Positions 14,034 through 25,368 of a DNA stretch of 64,000 nt are shown piece by piece (the stretch's first letter is position 1; each line of letters starts with the position of its first letter). Source of the stretch: Nemania diffusa (Eukaryota; Ascomycota; Sordariomycetes; Xylariales; Xylariaceae). The translations under genes were made by a program, and so were the position numbers. Where the stretch lies: assembly GCA_038501195.1 (NCBI GenBank), contig JBBPUQ010000002.1, positions 310,001-374,000 of the forward strand. The letters are read 5' to 3'. The notes under the pieces are model-generated. The model was not told the origin of the DNA. It worked only from the letters and a program-made list of their open reading frames with translations, and did no database searches.

Positions 14034-14093
14034 AAAACCTCGGCAGACAAAACCTCGGCAGACAAAACCTCGGCAGACAAAACCTCGGCAGAG
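14034..14093 (+). repeat. four tandem copies of a 15-bp unit (aaaacctcggcagac)
   Basis: Four units are head to tail with no mismatch except the last base of copy four. Because the unit length is a multiple of three, both strands show artificial open frames with five-residue repeats (KPRQT on plus). Those frames have no other sign of coding and are not called as genes. Confidence 0.9.
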
Positions 14094-15326
14094 CGCCCGA
14101 GCGCCACCTATCGTACGTGTCAATTTATTTTTGGTTGCTGCCTCTTTCTTGACGTTGAGCCTTGCTACGCCTTACAACAACGCCTCCTTCTCAACCGGGA
14201 TGCTTTTTTTGTGCTTAGGGGTAACACATCAGCTATGGCAGTGTTATATCGTAGCCCGGGTGATTCTCTATCGCTAATGGAACATAACATTTAGACTAGG
14301 GCCTCTTCATCCTCCTTGAAGTGCGCTGAACATTTGGTTGAGTTACTTTTAGGACCGTGAAAGGGCGTCGGCACAAGCAGCGGCTTTTCAATTATTAATA
14401 ATCGGGGTAGGATATACAAAGCATAGCAGACTGAGTGATGTAGTGCTCTGTCCCCAATCTTTCTTTCCGGATTGCTGATGCCTATGCATAGAAGGCATTA
14501 TCTTCCGAAGGCTCGGCGGGGGCTGGGTGGGAGCTTGCAAATAACTTCCACCCTTCGGCATAATCACTACATACTTCCTAATGAATAGTATCGGTTTTAG
14601 TGGCTCTTTTGATCTCGCCTCAGGCGTAAGGCGCCAGGAATACTGCGGGCTGGACGCGCGGAGAATACACCTAGGGCTTACGGGCCATTGACAATACGAA
14701 AAAGCATCGCCACGCGATCGACTGTATGTAGCTGAGTACTCGCTCGCACGGAGGAGAGAGGAAGCAGTAAGAAGCCGAACCTTCGGCAAATCGACAGTGG
14801 TCAAGAGTTGCTAGATAAGTAGCCTATTTTTGGTTTAAGCGTAGATCCTAGCCTAGCACGCCCTCGATGCCCTTCGGGAGGCTCTGGGGTCTCTGCTTCG
14901 CAGAGGCCCCCCGGCGTCAAATATACCAACCAACCAAGCATTTTGATCTCGCCTGTACAACTGTCACACAGAATTAGTAGCATGCCAAGGGACAGCAATG
15001 CCGGTTTGAACCAAACATCCAAAAACCGCATCTAGATGGCGCAGGGCGAAGAACTCAGCTGAAAATTTCCTCATGTGCGACGTCCCTTTGCCCCCCCCTA
15101 TATTGGTATCAAAAGTGACGAACAGAAATACAACGCTAAACTGCAACACTACCAAAAGTAGAACGCTGTCAAATGTAGTACTTATATGTCTGACCGCGAC
15201 ATCAAATGGCCGTTGTCCTAATGGTTTCGAGGTCAAACCTCTATATACAAGCGCCTGTTTTATGCAGCCTGAAACTTTTCAAGAAACAAAACATTTCGCT
15301 CTAAAAGTACTGCCTTTTTATTGAAG
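14094..15326. other. mixed-composition non-coding stretch upstream of the DUF3176 gene
   Basis: No convincing gene is seen. Several short GC-rich palindromic words (for example around 14,500-14,530, 14,620-14,650 and 14,868-14,915) recall GC clusters of fungal mitochondrial DNA, but no mitochondrial gene can be identified. The word tttgatctcgcct occurs twice, near 14,607 and 14,943. Confidence 0.5.
15141..15168. repeat. 28-bp dispersed repeat, first copy (second at 33,564-33,607)
   Basis: The segment starts ctgcaacactac, then gives aaaagtaga and ends cgctg. A close match, carrying a 15-base insertion after ctgcaacacta, lies at 33,564-33,607. Read on the minus strand both begin with CAGCG, a start that hAT-type inverted repeats favour, so they may be isolated transposon ends. 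No partner end or target duplication was found. Confidence 0.4.
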
Positions 15327-17809
15327 ATGAATATAAAAATACTTGGATATCCTTGGGGGAAAAGCAAAACCGGTTATACTCGGCCCAGCATTACAGATAA
15401 AAGCCCTTCTAGTTCGTTGGGTCGCTTTTCCTGCCTCCGCAACACATGGTCCGACACATGGCTATGGGAAACTTCAGCGATCATCTTGAGTGGTCTTTTC
15501 TTCGCCCTGATAATTATCCTACTTAAGATCTACAACCAAAAGCCGGTGCCGCAGTTTACCTATGGCATTACCCTGAACGCCGTTATCTCGACCCTCGCAA
15601 CGATTTCAAAGTCTTTCTTGCTTGCGGCCGTGTCTAGCTCGATCAGTCAGCTCAAGTGGCGATGGTACCAGAGCTCTGAAGGAAGGCCTGTCTTTGACAC
15701 ACAACTATTCGATGATGCAAGCCGCGGCCCATTAGGATCGATTTTCATCTTAAGTAAAGCTTGCAGCTGGCCCCTTGTTTCTATCGGGGCTCTTGTCTCT
15801 ATTCTTGCCCTGGCTTTCGATCCATTTACACAACAAGTAATAACCTATCCCACTCGAACCGAAATCACATCTAATCCGACCGCCCAGCCGTCAAACATAT
15901 CTCGAGCCAATACCTATGTGATTAGAGATCCTAATGCTATACCTTTTTCAGAGCTCGCTATTCAGCAGGTCGTAGCAGGCACTTTATGGGACGCCTCATC
16001 CGATCACGATGGTCTACCAGTCGCTCACTGCCCAACGGGAAACTGCACATGGGGCGAATTTGAAAGCTTGGCATTATGCTCTAGTTGCCAGAACAGAACG
16101 GATCTAGAAATATCTGGGTGCTCTTTATCTTGGAACGCTTCAGAAGTGCAACAGGCAAAAAATTCGTCTTCTAGTGATGATTACTCCTTCTCTGTCACCA
16201 GAAATTGCTCGCTCAAATTCCCTACAGATTTATTTTGCGATTTGCCGACTGAATTTTCTCTAGAGGCAATCGTATGGAAAAGTGGTTCCAGTTCTTATTG
16301 GAATCCTTATTGGCTTAGTTATCCGGGCCACCTCTTCGCAGTCTCTAAGACTCTTAGGAATGCTATTGGTAGACTAGGGTATTCCAGAATCAGCACACAT
16401 GATGGCAGTCAGTCGTTGGATGATTGGAACTCATTGAAATTCTGCCATATCCAGACATGCAGGGAAAACACCGATGATATTGAAACGATCTCCATAAAAC
16501 GAGACTGTAGATCATCCGACCATACATAGCTTGGCAAGCTAACCCTAATTAAACAATGTAAAAAACAACAAAAGTTGTAGTTGCTGCAAAGATACAAGTA
16601 AAATACTGAGATAAAGAATATATAAAAAAGTAATTACAATAATATTTAAAAATATTTTAATATAATAATATATAATAATAATATTACAAGTGTTTTTTTA
16701 ATTAAATAATTAATTTTTAATTTTTAAAAATTAATTTTATATTTTGAGTACTCACTGAGTACTCACTGAGTACACCGTCTGATTCTATACTAAAATCGCA
16801 GTGAGTACTCACCTAGATTTTTTTATTTTACACCAACTGATCTTTTTTCCCTCCACTATTTACCCGAATTGGTTAGTTGCCAAGCCTTGTATGGTCGGAT
16901 GATCTACCTCCTCCCATAAAACAAGCTACCACTTGCCAGTTAACCCCCTGTGCCAAGAAATATTCATTTTCCTTTGCGAATGGAGTTTCTACATTAAAAA
17001 CTCTTGGGAATCGATATGGGTCGTGGTATTTCAATATGACAGGGTTTTCATTCTCGAATGGCAGGCTATATGATGCTGAAACTGGCCAATTATTTGACGG
17101 TAACCTTATTCCATCGTGGAGCGACGTCATTGGAGAGAATGGCCGCCTTGTCAACTTGACAAATGCTCACTCGCCTCACAACATCTCCTCAATGCCGTTT
17201 ACAATTAGCGCGGAAGATTGGCTCACACTCGGGGCGGTGAGGAGCCTTTTGACTGGACAGATACTCGTCAACGATAATTTTGTGGAGGACGAAAGAAACA
17301 TTGTCTCTAATTTATCAGGGTTTCAGTTCAAGGAGCAGTTTTTTGTCTCTCAAGACGTGCAGCCGGTATCATCCAACCCTCAATCGTTAAATCTCAAACA
17401 AATCACTAATAAGGGTGGCCTGACTTGGGCTATGCCTCAGCTGGCAGGCAGACTGAGCAAATTCATTCGCGACAAGGATGGAATTCCAGTGCCAGGGAAA
17501 TCATATGGCGTTGTTAGAGTTGTCAAGGTCCGGTGGTACTGGTTATCTTTGCCCGCTCTCACCTGGATCATTGGGGCGGGATTTTTCATAACAACGATGT
17601 GGGTGTGCAGTCGAGATGGCCAAATGCTGTGGAAATTATCGAGTCTCCCGTTAATCTATCACGGATTTGACGCCGGGGACCTAGAAGCCATTAACACCAC
17701 GTCCAACGAAATCGACAAAGTTAGCGGTATGGAGGGTCTGGCAAAAAACCTCCGCGCTAGGCTTCGGAGAAATTCCGTTACAGGTCAACTGAAGCTCACA
17801 AAGATGTAG
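15327..17809 (+). pseudogene. DUF3176-family membrane protein gene, interrupted
   Basis: Two open segments together cover a normal-length DUF3176 protein of about 700 residues. The first starts at ATG 15,327 and runs to 16,529, with a membrane helix (AIILSGLFFALIIILL), the family hallmark around LNAVISTLATISKSFLL, the block LKWRWYQS and paired extracellular cysteines. The second, to the stop at 17,809, carries the ATTCQLTPCAKKY cysteine block, a second membrane helix (WIIGAGFFITTMWV) and the WKLSSLPLIYHG tail. Between them sits a 395-bp inverted-repeat element. Removing it with one TA copy leaves the halves out of frame by one base, so at least one further small indel (plausibly in the AAAA run at 16,497-16,500) has occurred. 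The function of DUF3176 proteins is unknown. Either an inactive gene or, less likely, one rescued by unusual splicing. Confidence 0.8.
16510..16904. mobile_element. TA-flanked inverted-repeat miniature element (Tc1/mariner-like MITE)
   Basis: The element begins GATCATCCGACCATACA and ends with the reverse complement of the same word. The inverted match continues for about 40 bases with small differences (TAGCTTGGCAA versus AGGCTTGGCAA). TA dinucleotides at 16,508-16,509 and 16,905-16,906 form the target duplication expected for Tc1/mariner insertions. The interior has no ORF; its left half is almost pure A/T, as after RIP, and its right half carries stacked gagtactcact words in both orientations (16,744-16,815). 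It lies inside a DUF3176 reading frame. Confidence 0.8.
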
Positions 17810-18903
17810 TGTTTCCAAGGGGGGCGATCAATCTACCCATGCTATATCGCTCGCCACTAGAAAGAGACGACGCGTTAAAACGGAACGTGCGTCAAGCACA
17901 CACACTGCGCTCTAAAGGCCTGAACATAGTCATAATAGCACTTCTAAATATTTCTAGCTTTAATTCTTCAGAAAACAATGAGGAGAATTTGGTCTCGAGG
18001 ACCTAAGGCCCTAGAGGGGATCGTAGAATTCAACGCAGACCAAGCTTAATCAACAACTGTGTTACGCGTATACATTGCTTTTACAATCAATGTGATTGGT
18101 TAGAGGAATAGGTACTCAGCTGAAGTGGTAAACACGCTAAATTTGATTTGTGGCGTCGAAAAAGAACTGAGTACAGAATACAGCCAGGAGTTTCCGGTAA
18201 GTTTATTCCGTAGATAACCAACCAACTAAGCTTATGTACCTAAGTATATAGGCACTTACCTCAAAAATTTCGAAAGATCGTCCCCAGGACGATGCTTCCA
18301 TCGGGCGTGTGTGCGCTGCATGTACATGGTTAGGTAGGTGGTATTCCGTCCTTCAGGGCACCTTTATAACTTATAAGCATGCGTGCGTGCAGGGATATTG
18401 ACGCTAAAACGGGACGGACTTAAGTCTCCATACCCATGTACATCTGCCCACATAATAAGTATGAAAATACATCTTATGCAGACTTATGTATGTAGTGCAT
18501 TTACCGCTTTGGGGGGCTATTACGTAGGTACATATCTACGTAGGTACCGAAGCACCTACCTGGTTCGATATTAGCGTAATAGTGCTCCGAACTTGGCAGG
18601 GAGGGCGCCAATCCATTCAATCGACCCCAGAAGATAAGTGATGTGTCAAGCACGGATTGATTCGAGCACTGAACACAGCCTCTAAATGATGTATGTATGC
18701 AGTTGTCACCGCGTCATTCAATTCAAACCGAGCGACATTCTTCTCCGTCTCGCCCATCTTTAATCTTGTCTACCAGCGCTTCCATCATATAGCAAGCACT
18801 TGTTTCCGTCGAGCTCAGATGACCCCGAAGCTTATCTGATACTTTCTGGCCATGGTGTCGTTCTAGCGCGTCGTTGTCGGCGACTCGCTATCAGTAACGC
18901 AAG
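17810..18903. other. intergenic stretch and promoter region of the exchanger gene
   Basis: No gene is recognised. The segment holds several taggtac/gtacct words (18,230-18,260 and 18,520-18,560), common low-complexity patterns of fungal intergenic DNA. A 63-base piece at 18,112-18,174 has inverted ends gtactcag/ctgagtac and an A-box-like core but does not fold as a tRNA. The last 200 bases before 18,904 are the likely promoter and 5-prime leader of the exchanger gene. Confidence 0.5.
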
Positions 18904-21900
18904 ATGGCTGCCACGAGTACGAGCACGAACATGAGCTCGAGCACGGTCTCGAGCACGGGCACGGGCACAGGCACGAGCGTGGGCACTGGAACCTGGGTGT
19001 CGCGTCAAATGCTGCGTCGAAGGAGGAGGAGGGCCTTCGATCCTCGGCCGCTCTATGCTACAGTCGTCATTTTTAGTGTGCTAGGGTTCTATTCCCTGGT
19101 GTTTCGGAGACTGCCTGCGTCTACATCTACCTCTGCATCTGCATTCGCATCCACGCCGCATTACCACGCGCGACGCGGCCTGGCCACCTTATCTGGCGAG
19201 GATTGCCGCCTGGTCCACAGTGCACCCGACAAATGCGCCTTTGTTAAGCGCAATTGTCGTGATGACGAACCCGGCCTCTTCGAGTACCTAACTTTCTATT
19301 ATTGCAGTCTTGGCAACGTCCAACCCCTCGCATTTATTTTACTGGTGCTCTGGCTAGGCTTACTCTTTACCACCATTGGCATCGCAGCCAGTGACTTTTT
19401 TAGCGTCAACCTGGGCACCATTTCTACCTTTCTCGGCCTCAGCGAAAGCTTGGCCGGTGTTACCTTTTTGGCCTTTGGAAATGGCTCGCCCGATGTCTTT
19501 AGTACATTTGCCGCCATGAGCTCCAACAGCGGCAGCATGGCCGTCGGCGAGCTGATTGGCGCTGCTGGCTTCATTACTACCGTCGTCGCCGGCTCCATGG
19601 CCTTGGTGCGCGAGTTCAGGGTCGCGAGGAAGACCTTCGTGAGGGACATATGTTTTTTCATCGCCGCCGTAGCTTTTGCCGTCGGCTTTCTCTTCGACGG
19701 ACAGCTGCATTTAGTCGAGTGCTGCATCATGATCGGCTTTTATTTTTTCTACGTTGTCGTCGTCGTCGGCTGGCACGCCTACACTAAGAAACGAAGGGCT
19801 TGGCGCGCTAAGGAGGCCGCCGCTCGAGCACATTTCTACCGAACTGCCCGTGACCAAGGCAATGACGAGCTGGAGCCCTACCGAGATACACCCGACGATG
19901 AGGATCCTTCTGTGTCCGCGGGACGCGCGTCGGCCTCTGTAGATATAGAGGCACTAGAGCGAACTCCCCTGCTCGACGTTAATGGTGCTGATGAAGGCCG
20001 TGATGATGAATCCGACCAGAGCCAACATGCCGCTGCCGAGGTCACGAGTAACATGCGGGTCAACCGGCCGAGGGGACGGCGCAGTACTACTACTCTCACG
20101 CTAATCCGACCAAGTTTGATCGGTGCACTCGAATTCAGATCGGTATTGGCATCTTTACAAAGGGAGGGTAACGTGCACATGAGGCCTATCCATACTCGCA
20201 CCCAATCCACCGGCCATCTACACGTCGGCCCTCGCCTTGCCATTCAAGAGCCCGTTAGCCCGTCTCTTAGTTCAGATCATGATACATCATCCCAGGGAAC
20301 CAGAAATCGCGCCCTCTCTTCTGGAGATCTTCCAGCTACAATTGACCCTGATATAGCAGGGCGGCAGTTGGTAGACGACGCAGCTCGACCCCATGGCCTA
20401 CATACCATAGGGGGTAGATTGGCTCCCCCTCCCTTGAGTGACAGACTTCCTGAGGTATCCTCCCCCGAGCATGAGCCTCGTTTAGAGCCGCCTGTGTTGC
20501 ATCGACTACAGATACCGAGCCCCTCCAATAGCGAGAGATCTACACCCCAACTTTCTCCTTTCCCAGGGTATACAGACTCGCCCCTTGTGATGACCCCAAC
20601 TACCCAGCAGCCGCCGCACCTCAGTCTTCCATCGCCTGTCATGGAGTATCCTTCGCCAGGTCCGAGTCTCACAGGGAGTATAAGCCGAAAGCCTGTGAAG
20701 TGGTGGCCCTACACGGTCTTGCCCCCACCGCATATCTTGTTGAGCACTCTCTTTCCGACCCTTCAGGCATGGCGCACCAAGTCGATTTGGGACAAATTCG
20801 TCAGCGTTATCTCCGTACCAAGCATTTTCTTGCTGGTTATCACATTACCAGTAGTAGAGGATGAGACAGCCGAAGATATCTTTGATGACGCCGTCGTCGA
20901 CTTGCCATCATCAGGCCACTTGCCTCCGGTGCCGCCCGTGGCTATCGAGGTTAGTGATCCTGCAGGACAAGAAACGGAATGGCAGCGCTACACCCGTAGC
21001 ACACGGTCTAGAGCATCAAGCCGTAGTCCGTCACCGAGTCCTATCGACCTCGACGGGCCTCAAATTAGTGTAGTAGAACCCGAAGCTTCGACTGTTTCAA
21101 TTCAACCCACCGTGGAAGTGCAACCCTACAAACCCCCTTCAGATCTAGGGCATGACACCTCGACAATAGTAGAAGAAGACCAAGGCTGGAATCGCTGGCT
21201 ATTGGTGGTCCAGATATTTATCGGCCCGCTGTTTTGTGTGTTGGTGGTTTGGCTGAATTTCGCCGAGGACCTGCAAAGGCCCGTAGTAGTTCTTGTGAGG
21301 GCGCTACTCATATCTTTGGTCTGTTCATTGGTGTTGTTAGGCGTGCTTCTGGCGACTACGTCACCAGAGCGTAGACCGAAGTATCACGTCGCATTTTGTT
21401 TTCTAGGATTTGCCATCGCAATTGCGTGGATATCCACAGTGGCGGGTGAAGTGGTCGGAATACTGAAAGCATTTGGTGTCATCTTGAACATATCGGAGGC
21501 CATCCTGGGTCTGACGGTCTTTGCCGTCGGCAATTCTATCGGAGACCTCGTCGCTGATGTCACGGTGGCCCGGCTAGGCTATCCCGTCATGGCATTGTAC
21601 GTAGTCACTTTTTCAATGAGCCGTGGGAAACATGCTAACAAAGTGTCAGGTCCGCGTGCTTCGGTGGGCCTCTGTTGAACATCTTGCTCGGTATTGGCCT
21701 TGGTGGTGCTTATCAAACCATCCATGCTGCAAACAAGCATCACATCAAATACCCCGACGAACCTTTCCGATATGAGCCCTATCACATCCAAGTTACGGGA
21801 ACTTTGATGGTCTCGACCGTTGCGCTACTCGCAACACTATTTGCGCTGCTCATCATCGTGCCGATGAATAAGTGGATGATGACTAGAAGGATAGGCTGCG

Positions 21901-21980
21901 GCCTAATTGTGCTTTGGACGGCGAGTACCGTGGCCAACCTGGCTATCGAAATTACCGGAGCCTGGCAGGATGTCGCATGA
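18904..21980 (+). CDS. NCLX-type (CCX family) sodium/calcium exchanger, two exons
   Basis: A multipass cation/Ca2+ antiporter predicted to move Ca2+ or a related cation against Na+ or H+ across an internal membrane. Exons are 18,904-21,596 and 21,650-21,980, giving 1,007 residues; the 53-bp intron has donor GTACGT, branch GCTAAC and acceptor TCAG, and splicing restores the alpha-2 repeat as MALSACFGGPLLNIL. A first membrane helix lies near residues 51-68. It is followed by a cysteine-containing loop (C101, C111, C118, C134) like that of mammalian NCLX. The alpha-1 repeat is at about 178-232 (GVTFLAFGNGSPDVFS) and the alpha-2 repeat at about 862-915 (TVFAVGNSIGDLVAD). A long hydrophilic, Ser/Pro-rich loop (about 295-660) separates the halves. 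Yeast relatives include Ecm27 and YDL206W. The start has a good context (caagATGG). Substrate and membrane are inferred, not shown. Confidence 0.9.
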
Positions 21981-22544
21981 TTTTCTAGTGGCTAGCGCGC
22001 GCAAACAAACTACATAGGCGTTACGCTCGGCTGCATCAGCATGAGGATGCGCCGAGTTAGACTGTGCTTTGTGGCATGAGAGCGGAGTACTTAGTTCCAG
22101 TATCTATATCAGCGAATACATCTTGAATTGTATCTTCATGCCATGTCTCCCTGGACTGGAAGCTGTCCGATGAGTCATTGGGACGCATCATGCTACACGC
22201 TGTGGCCATCTGGATATGTGACACTTTTCCGTAAGCCAATGATGAAGTCGGTCCCCTTTCCTGTACCCTGAGATGAGGCAGAACCTCTCACACAGAAAGG
22301 CACGTCATCACGCTTCTAATGACACGGATCGGGACCCCACGTCTGTACCTGGTGAAGGGGCTACTTCGGCTGATGTACACCGCAACAGACCCAGCCTGTG
22401 CACCTTGAACATGGCGGCTCTAGTGTAAAGCACCTATGTCATTGCACGACCCGGGGGGCCGCGTAATATCACGACGCGGGACAACAGCATCAAACATTGA
22501 CCATGTGCCTGTCGGCGGTGCCACGGGATCCAAACAAACTCGCA
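21981..22544. other. intergenic region between the exchanger and the Gln/Gly-rich gene
   Basis: No coding signal is seen on either strand. The right part is the likely promoter of the gene starting at 22,705. Confidence 0.5.
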
Positions 22545-22552
22545 TATAAAAA
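22545..22552 (+). promoter_or_regulatory. TATA-box-like site of the Gln/Gly-rich gene
   Basis: The sequence tataaaaa stands 153 bases upstream of the ATG at 22,705. It is followed by a pyrimidine- and CA-rich leader of the kind seen in strongly expressed fungal genes. The assignment rests on sequence and position only. Confidence 0.5.
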
Positions 22553-22704
22553 GGCTTGCAAGATTCCGACCGCTTTAGAGAAGTGCCCAGGAGATCAACA
22601 CTACGTGGAATTTTACACTCACAAGCATTCCTCAGCTCTCTTACCTCAGACTCACACTTTGAACATCGCCCAAGCCTCAGCCTAAGCCATCGCCAACCTT
22701 CACC

Positions 22705-23043
22705 ATGACTACCCGCGGCAGCACCAAGGCAGACCACGCCGACGCAGCGGAAGCCAACACGGCGGCGACGACCGACGGCTTCAAGGAACAACAGCAAGGG
22801 GCCGGGCGCAACACCGGCACCGCCGCTGGCACTGCAGTAGGCGACGGCAAGGTCCAAGCCGTCGAAGGGGACGGTCAGCAGCAACAGGGGAAGCCGAAGG
22901 GCGGCGACGGCCAGCAACAGCAGGGGAAGGGCGGTGACGACGACCAGCAGCAGCCCCAGAAGGGTGGCGGCAGGAATGTCAAGGGCACCGACTCTGAGGC
23001 CCAGGACCAGGCCCCGACCCAGCAGGGTCAGAAGGCGCAGTAG
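22705..23043 (+). CDS. small Gln/Gly/Lys-rich hydrophilic protein, function unknown
   Basis: The frame encodes 112 residues with no cysteine, no signal peptide and no membrane segment. The middle is built from imperfect repeats of the form GDGQQQQGK (residues about 55-90), so most of the protein should be disordered. Support for a real gene comes from the TATA-like box, the leader with CCAAC and CACC words, a good start context (ttcaccATGA) and G/C-ending codons unlike the flanks. There is no intron. It resembles the small stress- or conidiation-induced hydrophilic proteins of fungi in composition, but composition alone does not assign a family. I do not recognise a named homologue. Confidence 0.55.
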   Translation: MTTRGSTKADHADAAEANTAATTDGFKEQQQGAGRNTGTAAGTAVGDGKVQAVEGDGQQQQGKPKGGDGQQQQGKGGDDDQQQPQKGGGRNVKGTDSEAQDQAPTQQGQKAQ

Positions 23044-24452
23044 TAGGGCATATTTGGACGACTGACGAAGGGGCCCGAGGGAAAGTGAAAGGAGAGGGCG
23101 AGGAGGCCGAGACGAAGCTCTAGGCTAAGGACGATGCTGAGTAAGGGGGGGTTATACCCGAAAGCTGTCGCTGGCACGGAATGTAAAGGGGGATGCGTAT
23201 GCCTTTGTGGAGGCATTCTTTGATACAACGATTTGCCTCGCCCTTTCATTACTCTCATTCATTCGTTTTTGGTGCATCTTACCTGCATCTTACCTGCTAC
23301 GTTGCAGGTTTAGGTAGAGGTTAAGATGCATGCTGTATTATCTATTCACTTCTCTTCTTCCTCGCTCTCGTTAGAGGCGAGAAGACCCAGAGTTAGCAGG
23401 TTCGCTTTGCTTTGGATTAGGTAGATTGAGAATCACTCGACCGCTCGTTACTCATTCTATTGTACCGATTTTACCTGTTGTGATGTGATAGAGATGATGA
23501 ACTTGTTTGTCTTATGAGAATTGAGAATTGGAAGTACACACATCTTCTGTACTCACAATCAAGTGCACATATTCACGTGAGAACTGTAAGTGTAAGTATA
23601 CAGACTACGTCGTCTCTCAATTGAAACAAGTGTCCTCATCGAAAGCTGACGACACTTGAAACAGGCCCTAGCCAGACTGACTCACTTATACCAACAATGA
23701 ATAGAATGAACAGATAGTTAAGGTGTGATTCGATCATTTTAAAAACAACGTGTTATTTATTATATGAGAGCATGTGACTAAGACTGAGGCTGTGATATCG
23801 TTCCTGCAATCTCACGATACGAGATGAGATTATATCCCACGCACAGCACTTTATAGCGTGGAGCTGGCACCTGACGAGCCGTTTGGGTGGGTGTGCCGGG
23901 CAGCCCAGCCCCACGTTCAGTGGGTCGAGCGCCCTATTGGCCCGCCCCGTGATCCGCTAACCCAGAATCTCGAACCCCTGTCTCCTGTCCCCAGTAATTG
24001 TTAAGTACCTTTCCACCTACGCATAGGTGGGTAGGTACTTGGATGCGTGTCAGCTCAACGACCCCTCCATCCCATATTATGTGGTACTAAGATACATTGG
24101 CAGGTCTCCTTTTTGCTCTGTAGATCGGAGGGGTATTTATTTATCATGAGGTACCTGAGGTATCCAAGACTAACCACTTGCACTTCACCAACACCGATCA
24201 ATTGACGAGAGGGTTTGTCTTTTCTACCTCTCTTGCCTGTCTGTCTGCTTGCTCGCTCAGTACTTGACACCTCACCGTTTTAATTTTTCTTTCTCAACTC
24301 CCGAGGACTCTTCTATACTTAATAACCTCGTGCCCCCATCCGTTCTACCACACACCGCTTGAAGAGGGACAAGACCACCTCCCAGCAGAGCTCCTACAAG
24401 CTATCCACCTTAACGAATCAATCCCCTTCGACCAACCCCCATCTCGATAACC
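23044..24452. other. intergenic region; 3-prime flank and sec53 promoter
   Basis: No gene is seen. It includes an imperfect hairpin around cttacctgc near 23,290 and a stronger one at 24,003-24,040. The last 200 bases are CT-rich leader sequence of the phosphomannomutase gene. Confidence 0.5.
24003..24040. repeat. inverted repeat around AAGTACCT / AGGTACTT
   Basis: The arms aagtacct..ccaccta and taggtgg.taggtactt are complementary apart from a small bulge and enclose a four-base loop (cgca). It could form a hairpin in DNA or RNA, or be a remnant of a tiny inverted-repeat element. It lies about 410 bases upstream of the sec53 start. Confidence 0.6.
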
Positions 24453-25368
24453 ATGGCCTCGACCGTCGCCTACCCTCCCCTCGAGGACCGCCCGATCAAG
24501 AACACGATCGTGCTCTTCGACGTCGACGGGACCCTCTCGCCGGCGCGCAAGAGCGCCAGTCCCGAGATGCTCGCGGCGCTGGCCGCGCTGCGCCAGAAGG
24601 TGGCCATCGGCTACGTGGGCGGCTCCGACTTCTCCAAGCAGCAGGAGCAGCTCGGCGCCGCCGACCGGCCCGTGACGGGCATGTTCGACTTCAGCTTCAG
24701 CGAGAACGGGCTGCGCGCCTGGAAGCTGGGCGCCGAGCTGGCGAGCACGCAGTTCATCGAGAGCGTGGGCGAGGAGCCCTACAAGGTCCTCGTGAAGTTC
24801 ATCCTGCGCTACATCTCCGAGCTCGACATCCCCGTCATGCGCGGCACGTTCGTCGAGTTCCGCCGCGGCATGATCAACGTCTCGCCCATTGGCCGTAATG
24901 CCTCGGCTGATGAGCGGGCTGCGTTCGAGCAGTACGATCTCAAGCACCGGATCCGGGCTACGTTTATCGAGAAGCTGAAGGAGAAGTTTCCCGACCTAGG
25001 ACTCACGTGCGTATTTTCCCCCCCTTGCCCGCGCCATTGACAAGAAAGAAAGATAAAAGGAAAGGAGAAGAAGGAAAGAAAAGAAACTAACATCTTCCCC
25101 CGCCGACAAAACCAGTTACTCCATCGGCGGCCAGATCTCCTTCGACATCTTCCCCACCGGCTGGGACAAGACGTACTGCCTGCGGCACCTCGAGGACGAG
25201 GCCAAGAAGCCCGGCGGCATCAAGTACTCCACCGTCCACTTCTTCGGCGACAAGACCTTCGAGGGCGGCAACGACTACGAGATCTACACCGACCCCCGCG
25301 TCACCGGCCACTCGGTCAAGAACCCCGAAGACACCCTGCGCATTCTCAAGGAGGTGTTCGACGTCTAA
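24453..25368 (+). CDS. sec53: phosphomannomutase (Sec53/PMM family)
   Basis: Converts mannose-6-phosphate to mannose-1-phosphate in the cytosol, feeding GDP-mannose, N- and O-glycosylation and GPI anchors. Exons are 24,453-25,006 and 25,116-25,368, giving 268 residues, the usual length. The 109-bp intron has donor GTGCGT, an aactaac branch site and acceptor CCAG, and joins GLT to [12 protein letters not shown]. The HAD-type catalytic motif [11 protein letters not shown] is at 22-32 with nucleophile D23 and acid/base D25. [20 protein letters not shown] and [17 protein letters not shown] are diagnostic blocks for eukaryotic PMMs. The start context ataaccATGG is good. Codons end mostly in G or C, as expected for a well-expressed housekeeping gene. 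It converges with the PhoD-type gene on the other strand. Confidence 0.97.

Noticed and set aside
14388..15324. Several overlapping open frames and GC-rich palindromes, considered as a nuclear copy of mitochondrial DNA
   Set aside because: No mitochondrial gene is recognisable and the frames lack family features; the idea cannot be supported from sequence alone.
18112..18174. tRNA-like segment with inverted ends gtactcag/ctgagtac
   Set aside because: At 63 bases it is too short, lacks a T arm, and has no plausible anticodon loop.
24345..24947. Long frames opposite sec53 and other G/C-rich genes
   Set aside because: They are shadows caused by G/C third-position bias of the real genes.
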